This document shows, in pieces, positions 33,721 to 42,906 of a stretch of 64,000 nucleotides of DNA; position 1 is the first letter of the stretch, and the number at the start of each line of letters is the position of its first letter. A program made the translations under genes and the position numbers. The stretch is taken from NCBI RefSeq assembly GCF_004362525.1, contig NZ_SNXS01000002.1, positions 248,001 through 312,000 of the forward strand. The letters are read 5' to 3'. The notes below the pieces were generated by a model. It was not told the DNA's origin. It ran no database searches and saw only the letters and a list, made by a program, of their open reading frames with translations. Source of the DNA: Roseateles toxinivorans (GTDB taxonomy: Bacteria > Pseudomonadota > Gammaproteobacteria > Burkholderiales > Burkholderiaceae_C).

Positions 33721-34599
33721 TCAGGCCCAGACCTCCAGCACCGTGTCGCGCACCGCGGCCAGGGCCGGGTCGGGCAGCTGCTTGACCGGCGCCATCCAGC
33801 ACAGCCAGGTGTGGGCGCGCCAGCCGGGCCAGATGACCAGCTCGCCGGCGCGCTCGGCCGCCTGCGCCTGGTCGAGCCGCATCAGCCCGGCGCCCAGGCC
33901 GCTGGCCACCATGCCGCGCACGGCGCCCTCGGTATCGGCCATCGCGCCATGGGGGAAGGGCTGGCCGGCCTCGCGGAACAAGGCCTCCTGCTGCAGGCGC
34001 AGCCCGCATTCGGGCGAGTTGCTGACCCAGGGCAGACGAGCCAGCGCTTCAAGGGACTCGGGCAGACCGGCCGCGGCCTGGCGGCGGGTCAGCGTCACGG
34101 CCAGGTCGATGACGGTGAGCCGGCGCAACTCCATGCCCTCGACCTGCTCCTGGGCGCTCATCAGATAGGCGCAGTCCAGGTCGCCGCGGCGCAGTGCCGC
34201 CTGCGTGCGCAGCGATAGGTTTTGCTGCAGCTGCAGCATCACCTGCGGATGGCGCTCGGCCAGGCGCACCATCACCTCGCCCAGGCGCAGCGCCACCGGG
34301 TCGCTGACCGTGCCCATGCGCACCTGGCCGCTGAGCTCGCCGCGCAGCTGTGCCGCGGCGGCGCGCATGCGCTGTGCAGCGTCCACCGTGCGGCGGGCCT
34401 CGAGCAGCAGGCTGTCGCCGGCCTCGGTCAGCGCCATGCCCCTGGAGGTGCGGTCGAACAGCTTGACGCCCAGCTCGTCCTCCAGCGCCTTCACCTGCGC
34501 GCTGACGGCCGGCACGCTGGTGAACACGCGCTCGGCGGCGCGGGTCAGGTTGCGCTCCTGGGCCACGGCGATGAAGGTGGTCAGTTGGTACAGCTCCAT
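33721..34599 (-). CDS. LysR-family transcriptional regulator
   Basis: A 292-residue LysR protein: MELYQLTTFIAVAQERNLTRAAERVFTSVPAVSAQVKALEDELGVKLFDRTSRGM at the N terminus and a LysR substrate domain from about residue 90 (SGQVRMGTVSDPVALRLGE). It is divergent from a second EamA transporter 135 bp away, which mirrors the arrangement of the preceding pair. The two regulators are only distantly related (different helix-turn-helix residues), so this is not a recent duplication. Confidence 0.92.
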   Translation of the reverse strand: MELYQLTTFIAVAQERNLTRAAERVFTSVPAVSAQVKALEDELGVKLFDRTSRGMALTEAGDSLLLEARRTVDAAQRMRAAAAQLRGELSGQVRMGTVSDPVALRLGEVMVRLAERHPQVMLQLQQNLSLRTQAALRRGDLDCAYLMSAQEQVEGMELRRLTVIDLAVTLTRRQAAAGLPESLEALARLPWVSNSPECGLRLQQEALFREAGQPFPHGAMADTEGAVRGMVASGLGAGLMRLDQAQAAERAGELVIWPGWRAHTWLCWMAPVKQLPDPALAAVRDTVLEVWA

Positions 34600-34734
34600 G
34601 GCGCCGATTGTGCCGCCCCACCCCGCCGCCCGCGTCTCGAATTTCGGAACGCCGCGCTCCGTGCAAACGAATGGACCGGGCGCCTGCCCGTGCCGACACT
34701 TTGCCCATCATTGGCTCTTCTCAAGGCGGCTCTG

Positions 34735-35670
34735 ATGCCCACCCCCTTTGCCCTGCTTGCCATCGCGGCTCTGCTGTTCGCCACCATGGCCTGGTCCAGT
34801 CTGTTCTTCATCGGTCAATCCTTGCTGGGCGTGCTCGATCCGGTCTGGTTCACCACCCTGCGCTACACCCTGGCCACCCTGGGCCTGCTGGCCCTGGTGC
34901 AGTTGTTCGGCCACACGCCCTGGCGCAAGCTGGTGCTGCATGCGCGCCGGCTGACCGGCTTCGGCCTGGCCGGCTATGGCGCGTTCAGCCTCCTGGTCTT
35001 CATCGGCCTGGCCCATTCGCTGCCGGCGCATGGCGCGGTGATCATGGCCACCATTCCGCTGAGCGCGCTGCTGGTGCGTTGGGCGCTGGATGGCATCCGC
35101 CCGGCGCCCCGCGCCCTGGCCGCGGCCCTGGTGGCATTCACCGGCGTGGCGCTGGTGGCCGGGCTGTTTGGCGGCGCGGGCGCAGCAGACAAGGCCGCAT
35201 CGTCGGTGCTGCTCGGTGATCTGCTGACCTTGAGCGGCACGCTGGGCTGGGTGTTCTACACCCGCGGCGCCGCCAGCCTGCCCGAACTCAGCGCGCTGGA
35301 GTACACGGCGCTGACGGCCGTGGCCTCGCTGCCCTGGCTGCTGCTGTTCGCCGCGGCCGCCAGCCTGGCCCATCTGGCCACGCCGCCCACGCTGGCCGCG
35401 CTGGGCCCGGTATGGCCCAAGCTGCTCTACATCGCCGCCGTGCCCACGGTGGCCGCGGCGCTGGCCTTCAACTTCGGCGTGCGCCGGCTGGGCGCGCCCA
35501 GCGGCACGTTGTTCCTGAATTTCGTGCCGGTGTCGGCGCTGGTGATCAGCGCGGCGCTGGGCAGCTGGCCGCGCCCGCACGAGTTGGGCGGCGCCCTGCT
35601 GGTGGGCGCGGCGTTGTGGCTGAACGCGTCTTCGTCAGCATCGAAGCCGGCCCGCCAGGCGGCGGCCTGA
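34735..35670 (+). CDS. EamA-family (DMT superfamily) transporter
   Basis: A 311-residue exporter with ten predicted membrane helices in two EamA repeats, opening with MPTPFALLAIAALLFATMAWSSLFFIGQSLLG. The first helix is followed by the family motif DPVWFTTLRYTLA. The C-terminal tail is Ser/Ala-rich and cytosolic. The ATG at 34735 is chosen because the upstream frame has no transporter character. It is divergent from a LysR regulator and probably its target. Confidence 0.88.
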   Translation: MPTPFALLAIAALLFATMAWSSLFFIGQSLLGVLDPVWFTTLRYTLATLGLLALVQLFGHTPWRKLVLHARRLTGFGLAGYGAFSLLVFIGLAHSLPAHGAVIMATIPLSALLVRWALDGIRPAPRALAAALVAFTGVALVAGLFGGAGAADKAASSVLLGDLLTLSGTLGWVFYTRGAASLPELSALEYTALTAVASLPWLLLFAAAASLAHLATPPTLAALGPVWPKLLYIAAVPTVAAALAFNFGVRRLGAPSGTLFLNFVPVSALVISAALGSWPRPHELGGALLVGAALWLNASSSASKPARQAAA

Positions 35671-35672
35671 AC

Positions 35673-36767
35673 TCAGGGCCAGATGGCCTGCAGCAACTGG
35701 GCCAGCCGGGCGCCGCCTTTGGCCAGCTGCATGCGCGTCAGCGCCAGCGAGCGGGCGTCGTAGTCGGCCGGCAGTGTCGCAATCCAGCGCGAGCCGCGCA
35801 GCGTCTGCGCACGCGGGCTGTAGCTGATGCCATCGAACACCTGGGCCGTCACCCGCACCGTGTCGCTGGCCCAGGCCACGGTCCAGTCGGCGCTGGGGCC
35901 GGGGCTGGAGGGCAGCGCGCGGGCCTCGTTGTTCAAGGCCTGCAGTTCCGCGGCACTGAGCCTTGCCGGTGCGTTGTCCCAATAGGCGTGCAGATTGCCG
36001 GTGGGCATCAAGGTAATCGCATTGCCGCCCACCGTGTGCGTGGCCGGGTCGATGGCCCCGGTGCCCGGGTCCACCACCTTGCCCTCACCGTCCAGGTACA
36101 GCGAGCCCACATGCAGCGGCTGGTGCAGATCACCGAGCAGGTGCAGCAGCACCAGCAAGGCCTCGCGCTCGTTGCCGAAGCGGAACGGCGCTGGTGACGG
36201 CCCACCCTTCAGCACAGCCACCGCCGCATTGATGCCCAGCACCAGATCCTGCGGCCCGGTGCCCGGGGCACCGGCGACGTAGCGACCGCTCTGCAGCGGC
36301 GGGTTGGTGTAGTGGTACTGCTTGTGGCAGGACTCTTCGCCCGGTTTGGGCTTGCAGTCCATGTCGTTGCGCCGCACATAGTCGCCCATGCGCACCAGCT
36401 CGGCCGGGTCGCTCTCCAGCACCGCGCATTCCGGGTAGCGGCCGGCATTGGCATACTTGAAATCGTTCGCGGGGTCTATGCTCTTCACGCAATCGGCCCA
36501 GACCGCCGCGTCGCGCATCGCCGTCGTGCCAAGCACGCGCTTGAGCTCGGTCTCGGCCCGGCTGCCCTTGAGCAGGCCCATCGCCACCTCGCCGATGGCC
36601 GAGTGCCCGGCGGCGCCAAAGGCCTGGGCCTGGGTGGCGAGCAGAACGCCCAGCAGCGCGGCGGTGAGGGTCTTGATGGCAGCACGCGGGCTGAGCCTGA
36701 GGCTGCCGCAATTCACCAAAAGGTGAATAACATGGCTGCTAAGCCGTTGATTTATATATGATTTCAT
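35673..36767 (-). CDS. S1/P1-family secreted nuclease
   Basis: The 364-residue protein has a signal peptide (hydrophobic TAALLGVLLATQAQA, cleavage before FGAAG) preceded by an unusually long polar n-region of about 30 residues. The mature part shows the S1/P1 zinc-cluster layout: GHSAIGEVA, AVWADCV, YHYTN, LLVLLHLLGDLHQPLHVG and the closing GGN...NLHAYWD. These enzymes cut single-stranded DNA and RNA. The mature N terminus is Phe where family members usually have the metal-binding Trp. Its start overlaps the stop of the upstream gene by four bases; the odd n-region may be a consequence of that junction. Confidence 0.87.
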   Translation of the reverse strand: MKSYINQRLSSHVIHLLVNCGSLRLSPRAAIKTLTAALLGVLLATQAQAFGAAGHSAIGEVAMGLLKGSRAETELKRVLGTTAMRDAAVWADCVKSIDPANDFKYANAGRYPECAVLESDPAELVRMGDYVRRNDMDCKPKPGEESCHKQYHYTNPPLQSGRYVAGAPGTGPQDLVLGINAAVAVLKGGPSPAPFRFGNEREALLVLLHLLGDLHQPLHVGSLYLDGEGKVVDPGTGAIDPATHTVGGNAITLMPTGNLHAYWDNAPARLSAAELQALNNEARALPSSPGPSADWTVAWASDTVRVTAQVFDGISYSPRAQTLRGSRWIATLPADYDARSLALTRMQLAKGGARLAQLLQAIWP

Positions 36768-38278
36768 TTTCTTCCTGCGTTGTTATCTTCGAGCGCGGAT
36801 AACAAACTCAGCTCCGCATCGGCCCCGTTCGGCTTGGTATAGGCCATATTGCGTTTCGCCCGACCGGGCAGCGAAACCAGCAAGCCCTGTTCGCGCCAGG
36901 AGATCAGCAGCTTGGAGGCCTTGAGGGTGTCCACCCGGGCGATCCGCACCACATCTCCATTGGCGATGGAGCCATTCCGGTCTATCCAGTCGCTCACCTC
37001 ATCCCAGGCACTCGGTCGTTTCGAATTGAACAGCGTGACGGTCACGCTCTCCACCGCCGACTCGGTGTTTTGCCGGTACTGGGGTGGATACAACTCGGCC
37101 TGCGCCATCTCCGCAAACATCATGCGTACGTCCTCGCCCGCATCGATATTCGGTGCCACCGGAAACTCACGCAGATTGCTGGCAATCAGCGGGTTTCGTG
37201 CCTTGGAGCCTGTCTTGGCTATATTGCTCGGGGTGATGCTGCCAGGCAGCAGGCCGGGGCTCTCGACCTCGACGCGGTCATCGAAAATGCGCACGAAGAT
37301 GTCGCGATTCAGCCGGTAGTCCCGGTGGATGACGGCATTCACGATGGCTTCCTTGATCACCCGCTCTGGATAGGCGTGCAGCGTCCTGAAGCCGCTATGG
37401 CTCACGGTCAGCCCCTGCGCGAGCTCATCAAGAACCAGACGCACAGTTCCATCGATCTGGTCAATCAAGGGCCCTCGGACGGTCTTGGCCACCTTGCGCA
37501 GATTGGGTGTTGCTGCAGAGGACAACTGCTTGCCGTCGTACACCATCACGCGCACATCCGCCCGGGTGTCATGCGCCGCCAGCAGGCTGCCGGGCTCGTC
37601 CGCAAACAGCAGCACGGCGGCTCGGCGTGGCCGCACCACTCCATCCACCTCTTCCGCCAGACCGATACGCAGCAACTGACTGGCAAAACTCCCCGTCAGC
37701 GGCCCACGGGCTTCGGCAAAACGCGCCCAGGCGCTTGTCTGCAAGCGCTCCAGTGATATGGGCACCGGCTCACTGCTGGCGCTGCGTTCGCCTCGGCGGT
37801 ACGACAGCTCGGTGATCTCGCCGGCACTCATGCTGCGGTTGCTGGCATCGAGCCGCACGTAGGTGCCACTGTTGACGATGGAATGAACTCGGGCGCTTCG
37901 CTCCACATTGATCAATAGCAGGTGGCCTGCCTTCCCCTTGGCCGCGCCGTTATGCAGGCTGCAACTCAGGCGCATCAGGCGAACATTGCCAAGGTCCGGC
38001 ACGAACTCGGTCAGAAGCTTGCGTTGCAGCTCATCAACGGCTTCAGGGTTCTCTTCAACGCCAAAAATCCGTGCCGTGCCCTGGAACTCTTTCAGATCGG
38101 CCATGCCCAGTACAAGGGTGCCACCATCGGTGTTGGCAAAGGCGCAGAGCGTCTCGAGCGCCTTGCCCACCATCTTGCCGCTCACTCGCTTGAATTCGAG
38201 GTGTCGGGTCTCGGCGTGCGAGGTCAGGGTCCGAATCAGGGCCAGGCTGGCGGACGCCGAAAATTCGGTGGGCGTCAT
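36764..38278 (-). CDS. AlbA_2-domain (Schlafen-like) protein with GHKL-type ATPase domain
   Basis: The 504-residue protein starts with an AlbA_2 domain (residues ~20-170; ETRHLEFKR and ETLCAFANTDGGTLVLGM are diagnostic) and continues with a GHKL ATP-binding module (HATPase_c_4, with IKEAIVNAVIHRDY near 315 and DDRVEVESPG after it). Such proteins are often called putative transcriptional regulators or ATP-dependent DNA helicase-like and are frequent in mobile or defence loci. A winged-helix region may lie near residue 430. Base composition is less GC-rich than neighbours, suggesting transfer. It overlaps the S1/P1 nuclease by four bases. Confidence 0.85.
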   Translation of the reverse strand: MTPTEFSASASLALIRTLTSHAETRHLEFKRVSGKMVGKALETLCAFANTDGGTLVLGMADLKEFQGTARIFGVEENPEAVDELQRKLLTEFVPDLGNVRLMRLSCSLHNGAAKGKAGHLLLINVERSARVHSIVNSGTYVRLDASNRSMSAGEITELSYRRGERSASSEPVPISLERLQTSAWARFAEARGPLTGSFASQLLRIGLAEEVDGVVRPRRAAVLLFADEPGSLLAAHDTRADVRVMVYDGKQLSSAATPNLRKVAKTVRGPLIDQIDGTVRLVLDELAQGLTVSHSGFRTLHAYPERVIKEAIVNAVIHRDYRLNRDIFVRIFDDRVEVESPGLLPGSITPSNIAKTGSKARNPLIASNLREFPVAPNIDAGEDVRMMFAEMAQAELYPPQYRQNTESAVESVTVTLFNSKRPSAWDEVSDWIDRNGSIANGDVVRIARVDTLKASKLLISWREQGLLVSLPGRAKRNMAYTKPNGADAELSLLSALEDNNAGRK

Positions 38279-38285
38279 GAGGTGC

Positions 38286-38642
38286 CTAACCCCCCGCCTG
38301 CTTGGCCTTCCAGCCCGCCTGCGCCAGCAGGGCCAGCAGCTTGGGCACGTGGTCGCCCTGGATCTCGATCACGCCGTCCTTGACTGTGCCGCCGGTGCCG
38401 CAGCCGCTTTTGAGCTTCTTGCCCAGGGTCTGCAGCGCGGCATCGTCCAGCGGCAGGCCCTTGACCACGGTCACGACCTTGCCGCCGCGACCCTTGCTGT
38501 CGCGTGAGACGCGCACCACGCCGTCGCCAGCGGGCCGGGGCGGCGACTTGCTGCAGGCGCATTGCGCGACCGGTTGACCGCAGCCGGGGCACAGCCGGCC
38601 GGTGTCGGTGGAATAGACGGGGCGGGAATTGGCGGTACTCAT
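38286..38642 (-). CDS. yciH: SUI1-family translation factor YciH
   Basis: A 118-residue protein homologous to eukaryotic eIF1 (SUI1). The N-terminal CPGCGQPVAQCAC looks like a small zinc ribbon, followed by the SUI1 core with VSRDSKGRGGKVVTVVKGLPLDD and KLKSGCGTGGTVKDGVIEIQGDH. In bacteria it is thought to affect initiation fidelity or stress translation. It is seven bases downstream of the AlbA_2 gene start and nine bases upstream of a lipoprotein gene. Confidence 0.93.
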   Translation of the reverse strand: MSTANSRPVYSTDTGRLCPGCGQPVAQCACSKSPPRPAGDGVVRVSRDSKGRGGKVVTVVKGLPLDDAALQTLGKKLKSGCGTGGTVKDGVIEIQGDHVPKLLALLAQAGWKAKQAGG

Positions 38643-38651
38643 GCTTCTTGC

Positions 38652-39233
38652 TTACTCGCTCTCGGCCTGGCCGCGCAGCTGGCGGTGCATCAGCGCAAAG
38701 AAGCGGTCATAGAACTCGCCGGCCGGTATCGTCTCGGAGGCCACCTTGACCAGCGAGTCCTGCGACGATGACAGCGGCAGCGAGATCGAGCCGATGGCGC
38801 TCAGGCCGACGCTGGTCGAGTTCGGGCTTTTCTTCAGCGCATAGCGGTCCTGCTGGGCGCTGACATAGGCGGTGGCGACCTCGCCGTTGCGGCCCTCGGG
38901 CACGCAGACCACATTGAAGGCGATCTCCACATGCACCTCGCCCTCGGGCTGGAAGCGCTTGGCCCCCTTGACCAGGCCCTCGGTAGCGCTGGCGATCACA
39001 TAGCCCTGGCTCAAGAGCGCACGACGGGCCGCCTCGCAGGTCTGGGCCACGGTGCCGTCGAACAGCCGCGAGAAGGTCTCGTCGGCATGGAAGCGTTCGC
39101 TTTGATAGACCGAGGTCTTGCGGGTGACCGCACTGGGGCTGCTGCTGCACGCCGCGAGCCAAGCCACGAGGCCCAGGCACATGGTGGCAGTGGCCAGACG
39201 CAGGGGCCAGCGAGGCGGCTTCGGTTTGGGCAT
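38652..39233 (-). CDS. DUF2242-family lipoprotein
   Basis: A 193-residue lipoprotein: signal helix with the lipobox LAAC and cysteine at about residue 29, then a DUF2242 domain (AVTRKTSVYQSERFHADETFSRLFDGTVAQTCEAARRALLSQGYVI). The family is common in Burkholderiales and has no known activity; it may sit in the inner leaflet of the outer membrane. The start at 39233 avoids a poorly supported 12-residue extension. It is 57 bp downstream of the propeller-GGDEF gene. Confidence 0.85.
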   Translation of the reverse strand: MPKPKPPRWPLRLATATMCLGLVAWLAACSSSPSAVTRKTSVYQSERFHADETFSRLFDGTVAQTCEAARRALLSQGYVIASATEGLVKGAKRFQPEGEVHVEIAFNVVCVPEGRNGEVATAYVSAQQDRYALKKSPNSTSVGLSAIGSISLPLSSSQDSLVKVASETIPAGEFYDRFFALMHRQLRGQAESE

Positions 39234-39289
39234 GGCTCCAGGCGATGAGAACGGGGAACGAGGGCGCATTATCCCGTGTGACAGCCGTC

Positions 39290-42200
39290 CTAGGTCTCGG
39301 TTCCCTGGCCGGCCGCCTTGGCCACGCCGACGCGCACCGTCATCCGGCTCTCGTTCTGCCAGTCATTCAGATCGCGCGGCGCCTCGCTGGGCGTCAGGCC
39401 ATTGGCCTTGACGGCGCCCACATAGCCGTCGCGCCCCCGGGCCTTGGCGGCGTAGAGGGCCGAGTCGGCCAGGCCCAGGCTGGCCTGCCATTCCCAGGCC
39501 CGGGGTTGCTGCGGATCGAGCGGATAGGCAACAAAGCCTATCGAGGTGGTGACGCTCAGCGACTGGCCGCCACCGATATCGAAGGGCTGACCGCGCACGG
39601 CGGCGCACACGCGGGCGGCCAGCTCGGCGGCGTCATCGCGGCTGGTTTCGCGCACCAGCACCAGCAGCTCCTCGCCACCCCAGCGCACCAGCGAGTCGGT
39701 CTCGCGGAACACCCGGCGCAGGCGCTCGGCCAGCTGCACCAGCACGGCATCGCCGGCCGCATGGCCGTGGGCATCGTTGACGCGCTTGAAGTGGTCCAGG
39801 TCCAGCAGCATCAGCACAAGATCGCTGTCGGGGCCGGGCAGCTCGCCTGATTCGAAGCGGCGCAGGCACAGATGCAGGTCATCCGGCAGACGCAGCTCCA
39901 GATAGCGGCGGTTGCGCAGGCCGGTCAGCGAATCGGTCAGGCTGGCCTCGCGCAACTCAGCCGTGCGCTCGTCCACCAGCGCCTGCAGCTCGACCTCGCG
40001 GCGGCGCAGCTGGCGGGTACGCCAGCGCACCCAGGCCCAGATCGCCAGCAGGCCCAGGCCCACGCCCGCCACCTGCGCCCACAAGGTCTGCCACCAGGCG
40101 GGCAACTGCTGGATGGGCAGTTCGAGCTGGGCCGCACTCCACAGCTCCTGATGCGGCGTGGCGCGCACCTGCAACGTATAGCGGCCCGGCTTGAGCGGGC
40201 CGAAGCGCGGGCTGCGCGAGCTGGCGTCGGCGTTGGTCCAGTCGGTGTCCAGGCCCTGCAACCGGTACTGGTAGCGCAACCGGCCAGGGTCCGCATAGTC
40301 GAGGCCGGCAAACTCCACCGCCAGACTGCGCGTGCCGGCCGGCAGTTGCAGGCCTTGCTGCAGCGCCGGGGCCTGGTAGGGCTGGCCGTTGACGCGCAGC
40401 GTGCTGATCACCAGCGGCATCGTGATAGCCGCCGGGGCAAAGGCCTGCGGCTCAATCCGCAGCAGACCGCGGCTGCCGCCGAACAGCAGGCCGCCACCGG
40501 GCAGCTCGGTGCTGGCAAAGAACCAGAAGCTGCCGAACGATGCCCCCTCGGCGGCACCGAAGCTGTCCACCCGGTCGGTCTTGGGGTCATAGACAGCTAG
40601 CTGGCTCCAGACGCGGCCCTGGGCGTCTTCATGCAGATTGCCGCCGAACACGCCCTCCATGCCATGACGCTCGCCGATGCGGTCGAAACGGGCACGGCCC
40701 TGGGCATCCCAGCCGCGCAAGCGATGCAGGCCGGCGGCTGGGGTGTCGGCCCAGAGCGTGCCGTCGCGCGCCAGCAGCAGGGCCAGCACGGCCGGACTGC
40801 CCAAGGTCTCGGTCGGCGCCTGCGGCACGGCCTGCAGACTTCCCTCGCGCTCGCGGAACAGACCTTGCTGGCCTCCCACCCAGAGCGCATGGCTGCCGGG
40901 CTCTTCGATCAGGGCATAGACACCGCCGTGCAAGGGCGTGCCGCCCGTCGGATGCACCCGCTCCAGCGCCGGGGCCTCGGGGCCGGCCAGGCGGTAAAGC
41001 CCTTCCTGCATGCCCAGCCAGACCTCGCCGCTGGCGCGCAGCAAGAGGCGCTGTGCCCGGCCGCCATCCATCGGCCAGTCACGCAGCAATCGGCCCGTGC
41101 TGGCGCGGTGCTCCAGCCGTCCGCCACCGGCCATCCACAGGCTGCCGTCGGGCGCCTCGGCCAGCGACTCGACCACGCTGCTGCGCTCGCGCGGCCAGAC
41201 CCCCAGCGTGGCCAAGCCCTGGCCCGGGCGGCCGTCCAGGCGCACCACGCGACCGGTCTGCGTGGGTGCAAGCACCTCGCCATTCTTCAAGGCCAGCAGC
41301 GCGCGCACATCGATCTCGGCCAAGGGACTGGCCTGGTTCGTATCGGCGCCGCGCACGGCCAGCGCCGGGTGGTACTGATGGCGCTGCAGGCCCAGGCCGT
41401 AGCCGGTCACCCACATCGCACCACCTTGGTCGCGCAGCAGGCCGCTGATGTCGTTGCCGGCCAGGCCCGCCAGGCGGCGCGGGTCATGGCGCAGCCGGGC
41501 CTCGATCTCGCCGCTGGCCGTGTTCACCCACAGCAGGCCGCTCTTGGTGCCCACCCAGAGCCGCCCGTCACCCGCTTCGGCGAGGGCCTGCACCGGTGTC
41601 TTCAGATCGGGCTGAACCCAGCGCACGCTGTCCTGCTCGACGACGCCCAGCCGCCCATCCTGCGTGCCCAGCCACAAGCGGCCGTCCCGCCCCTCAGCCA
41701 GCGCCAACACCGGTGCGCCTTGATCCAGGCCCGGCAGCGGCAGGGACTCCCAGACACCGGCACGCAGCCTTGAAAGCCCGCGCCAGTGGCCGGCCCAGAC
41801 CGTGCCCTTGGCGCCCACGCACAAGGCCAGCACACGGCTCTCGGGCTCACCCTGCCAGCGCAGATCCTGTGGCTCGAAACGGCGCGTGCCCGGCGTGTAG
41901 CGATGCAGGCCCTGCCCGAGCGTGCCCACCCAGACAGTGCCGCTTTCGTCTTCGGCCAGCGCACGAATCGGCGCATGCGGCCCGGCCTCACCCTTGGCGC
42001 TGCCATGCGACTCGAGGCGATCCTGCCCGGGGTCGTAAGCCTTCAGGCCCAGAAACTCGGTGCCAATCCACATCCGCCCGTCGCGGGCGGAGCTCAGCGC
42101 CCGCACCCAGCCCAGATTGCGCTGGGTGTTGGTCTCACCCGCCTGCTCGATAGGCCGCAGGCGGTAGCCGTCATAGCGCGTGAGCCCACGGCTCGTGGCT

Positions 42201-42370
42201 ACCCAGATGAAGCCGGCGCGGTCCTGGGCCAGCGTCGGGACGGTGTTTTGAGGGACGGCGACGCTACGGAACTGCACCTCCAGCGCCTCGGCCACCGGGG
42301 CCGCCAGCGCTGCAGCGGCGCCAAACAACAGGAAGAACAGGCAGGCCAGGCTGCGGAAAGAGGAACGCAT
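39290..42370 (-). CDS. Two-component-regulator propeller/Y_Y_Y/GGDEF sensor protein
   Basis: A 1026-residue membrane sensor. After a signal peptide (ending ALA near residue 24) come some 13-14 propeller repeats of the type found in hybrid two-component sensors (for example DRAGFIWVATSRGLTRYDGYRL), a Y_Y_Y domain (around 660-725), a membrane helix (WAQVAGVGLGLLAIWAWVRW), a short coiled coil and a C-terminal GGDEF domain. The catalytic motif reads GGEEL at 898-902, with Leu in place of the usual Phe; the I-site RETD is intact. It may still make cyclic di-GMP, with lower certainty. The start at 42370 fits the signal peptide; the upstream frame does not. Confidence 0.85.
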   Translation of the reverse strand: MRSSFRSLACLFFLLFGAAAALAAPVAEALEVQFRSVAVPQNTVPTLAQDRAGFIWVATSRGLTRYDGYRLRPIEQAGETNTQRNLGWVRALSSARDGRMWIGTEFLGLKAYDPGQDRLESHGSAKGEAGPHAPIRALAEDESGTVWVGTLGQGLHRYTPGTRRFEPQDLRWQGEPESRVLALCVGAKGTVWAGHWRGLSRLRAGVWESLPLPGLDQGAPVLALAEGRDGRLWLGTQDGRLGVVEQDSVRWVQPDLKTPVQALAEAGDGRLWVGTKSGLLWVNTASGEIEARLRHDPRRLAGLAGNDISGLLRDQGGAMWVTGYGLGLQRHQYHPALAVRGADTNQASPLAEIDVRALLALKNGEVLAPTQTGRVVRLDGRPGQGLATLGVWPRERSSVVESLAEAPDGSLWMAGGGRLEHRASTGRLLRDWPMDGGRAQRLLLRASGEVWLGMQEGLYRLAGPEAPALERVHPTGGTPLHGGVYALIEEPGSHALWVGGQQGLFREREGSLQAVPQAPTETLGSPAVLALLLARDGTLWADTPAAGLHRLRGWDAQGRARFDRIGERHGMEGVFGGNLHEDAQGRVWSQLAVYDPKTDRVDSFGAAEGASFGSFWFFASTELPGGGLLFGGSRGLLRIEPQAFAPAAITMPLVISTLRVNGQPYQAPALQQGLQLPAGTRSLAVEFAGLDYADPGRLRYQYRLQGLDTDWTNADASSRSPRFGPLKPGRYTLQVRATPHQELWSAAQLELPIQQLPAWWQTLWAQVAGVGLGLLAIWAWVRWRTRQLRRREVELQALVDERTAELREASLTDSLTGLRNRRYLELRLPDDLHLCLRRFESGELPGPDSDLVLMLLDLDHFKRVNDAHGHAAGDAVLVQLAERLRRVFRETDSLVRWGGEELLVLVRETSRDDAAELAARVCAAVRGQPFDIGGGQSLSVTTSIGFVAYPLDPQQPRAWEWQASLGLADSALYAAKARGRDGYVGAVKANGLTPSEAPRDLNDWQNESRMTVRVGVAKAAGQGTET

Positions 42371-42514
42371 GGGACAAATCGTAAGGAACGACCCGAAGCG
42401 TACCGGGCTTGGCAGGCCGGCATCAACGATAAAACGTGCAGTTGTTCCGGGTGAGGCGCTGCTTCTCCGTTTTCGCGGCCCCATTGGCGCAGGCCGGCCC
42501 CGCTGCGGTGTTCT

Positions 42515-42784
42515 TCAGTTGAAGGTCGGGCCCTTTTCCGGCGGCCGGCTACGATCCATCTCGCGTGCGCCCGCCGCATCGGTGCGACGCAGCAGCCGCT
42601 CGGTGGTCTTGCGCGGCAGACGACTGCCGGTGAGCGTCTCCTCCTCAACCTTGCCGTCAGCCACGGCCACCGAGGTTCCGGCATCGACGGCTGACGAGGT
42701 CGGCTCGGGCGCAGCGCAGGCCCCGAGCAGGGCAGGCAAGGCCGCAGCGAGGGCACAGGCCAGGATGTTGAAAGGGCGCTTCAT
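42515..42784 (-). CDS. Small lipoprotein
   Basis: An 89-residue product with a lipoprotein signal (lipobox LLGAC, cysteine 23), an acidic Ser/Ala linker and the segment VEEETLTGSRLPRKTTERLLRRTDAAG. The ribosome site GGGAGAA precedes the ATG by about seven bases. Similar small lipoproteins with a TGSRLPR motif occur in related genomes as far as I recall, but no function is known. It stands alone before the accessory segment. Confidence 0.7.
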   Translation of the reverse strand: MKRPFNILACALAAALPALLGACAAPEPTSSAVDAGTSVAVADGKVEEETLTGSRLPRKTTERLLRRTDAAGAREMDRSRPPEKGPTFN

Positions 42785-42906
42785 GGGCAGTTCTCCCTGC
42801 GGATATGGTGAGTGTCAAGCATATACGGGTTCGAGCTGCGGCCGGGGCTTGACCATCCTACGGATATTTGCTGGTCGGCGTGGGCACGCTCCTGCGAATA
42901 TCGATG

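Noticed and set aside
34600-34734. Possible LysR operator between the second LysR gene and EamA
   Set aside because: CGGA-N9-TCCG is present but does not have T-N11-A spacing; not convincing enough to list.
35673-36767. GTG/TTG alternative starts around residue 17-18 of the S1/P1 nuclease
   Set aside because: They would give a more normal signal peptide but have no ribosome site; the ATG is kept and the oddity is noted.
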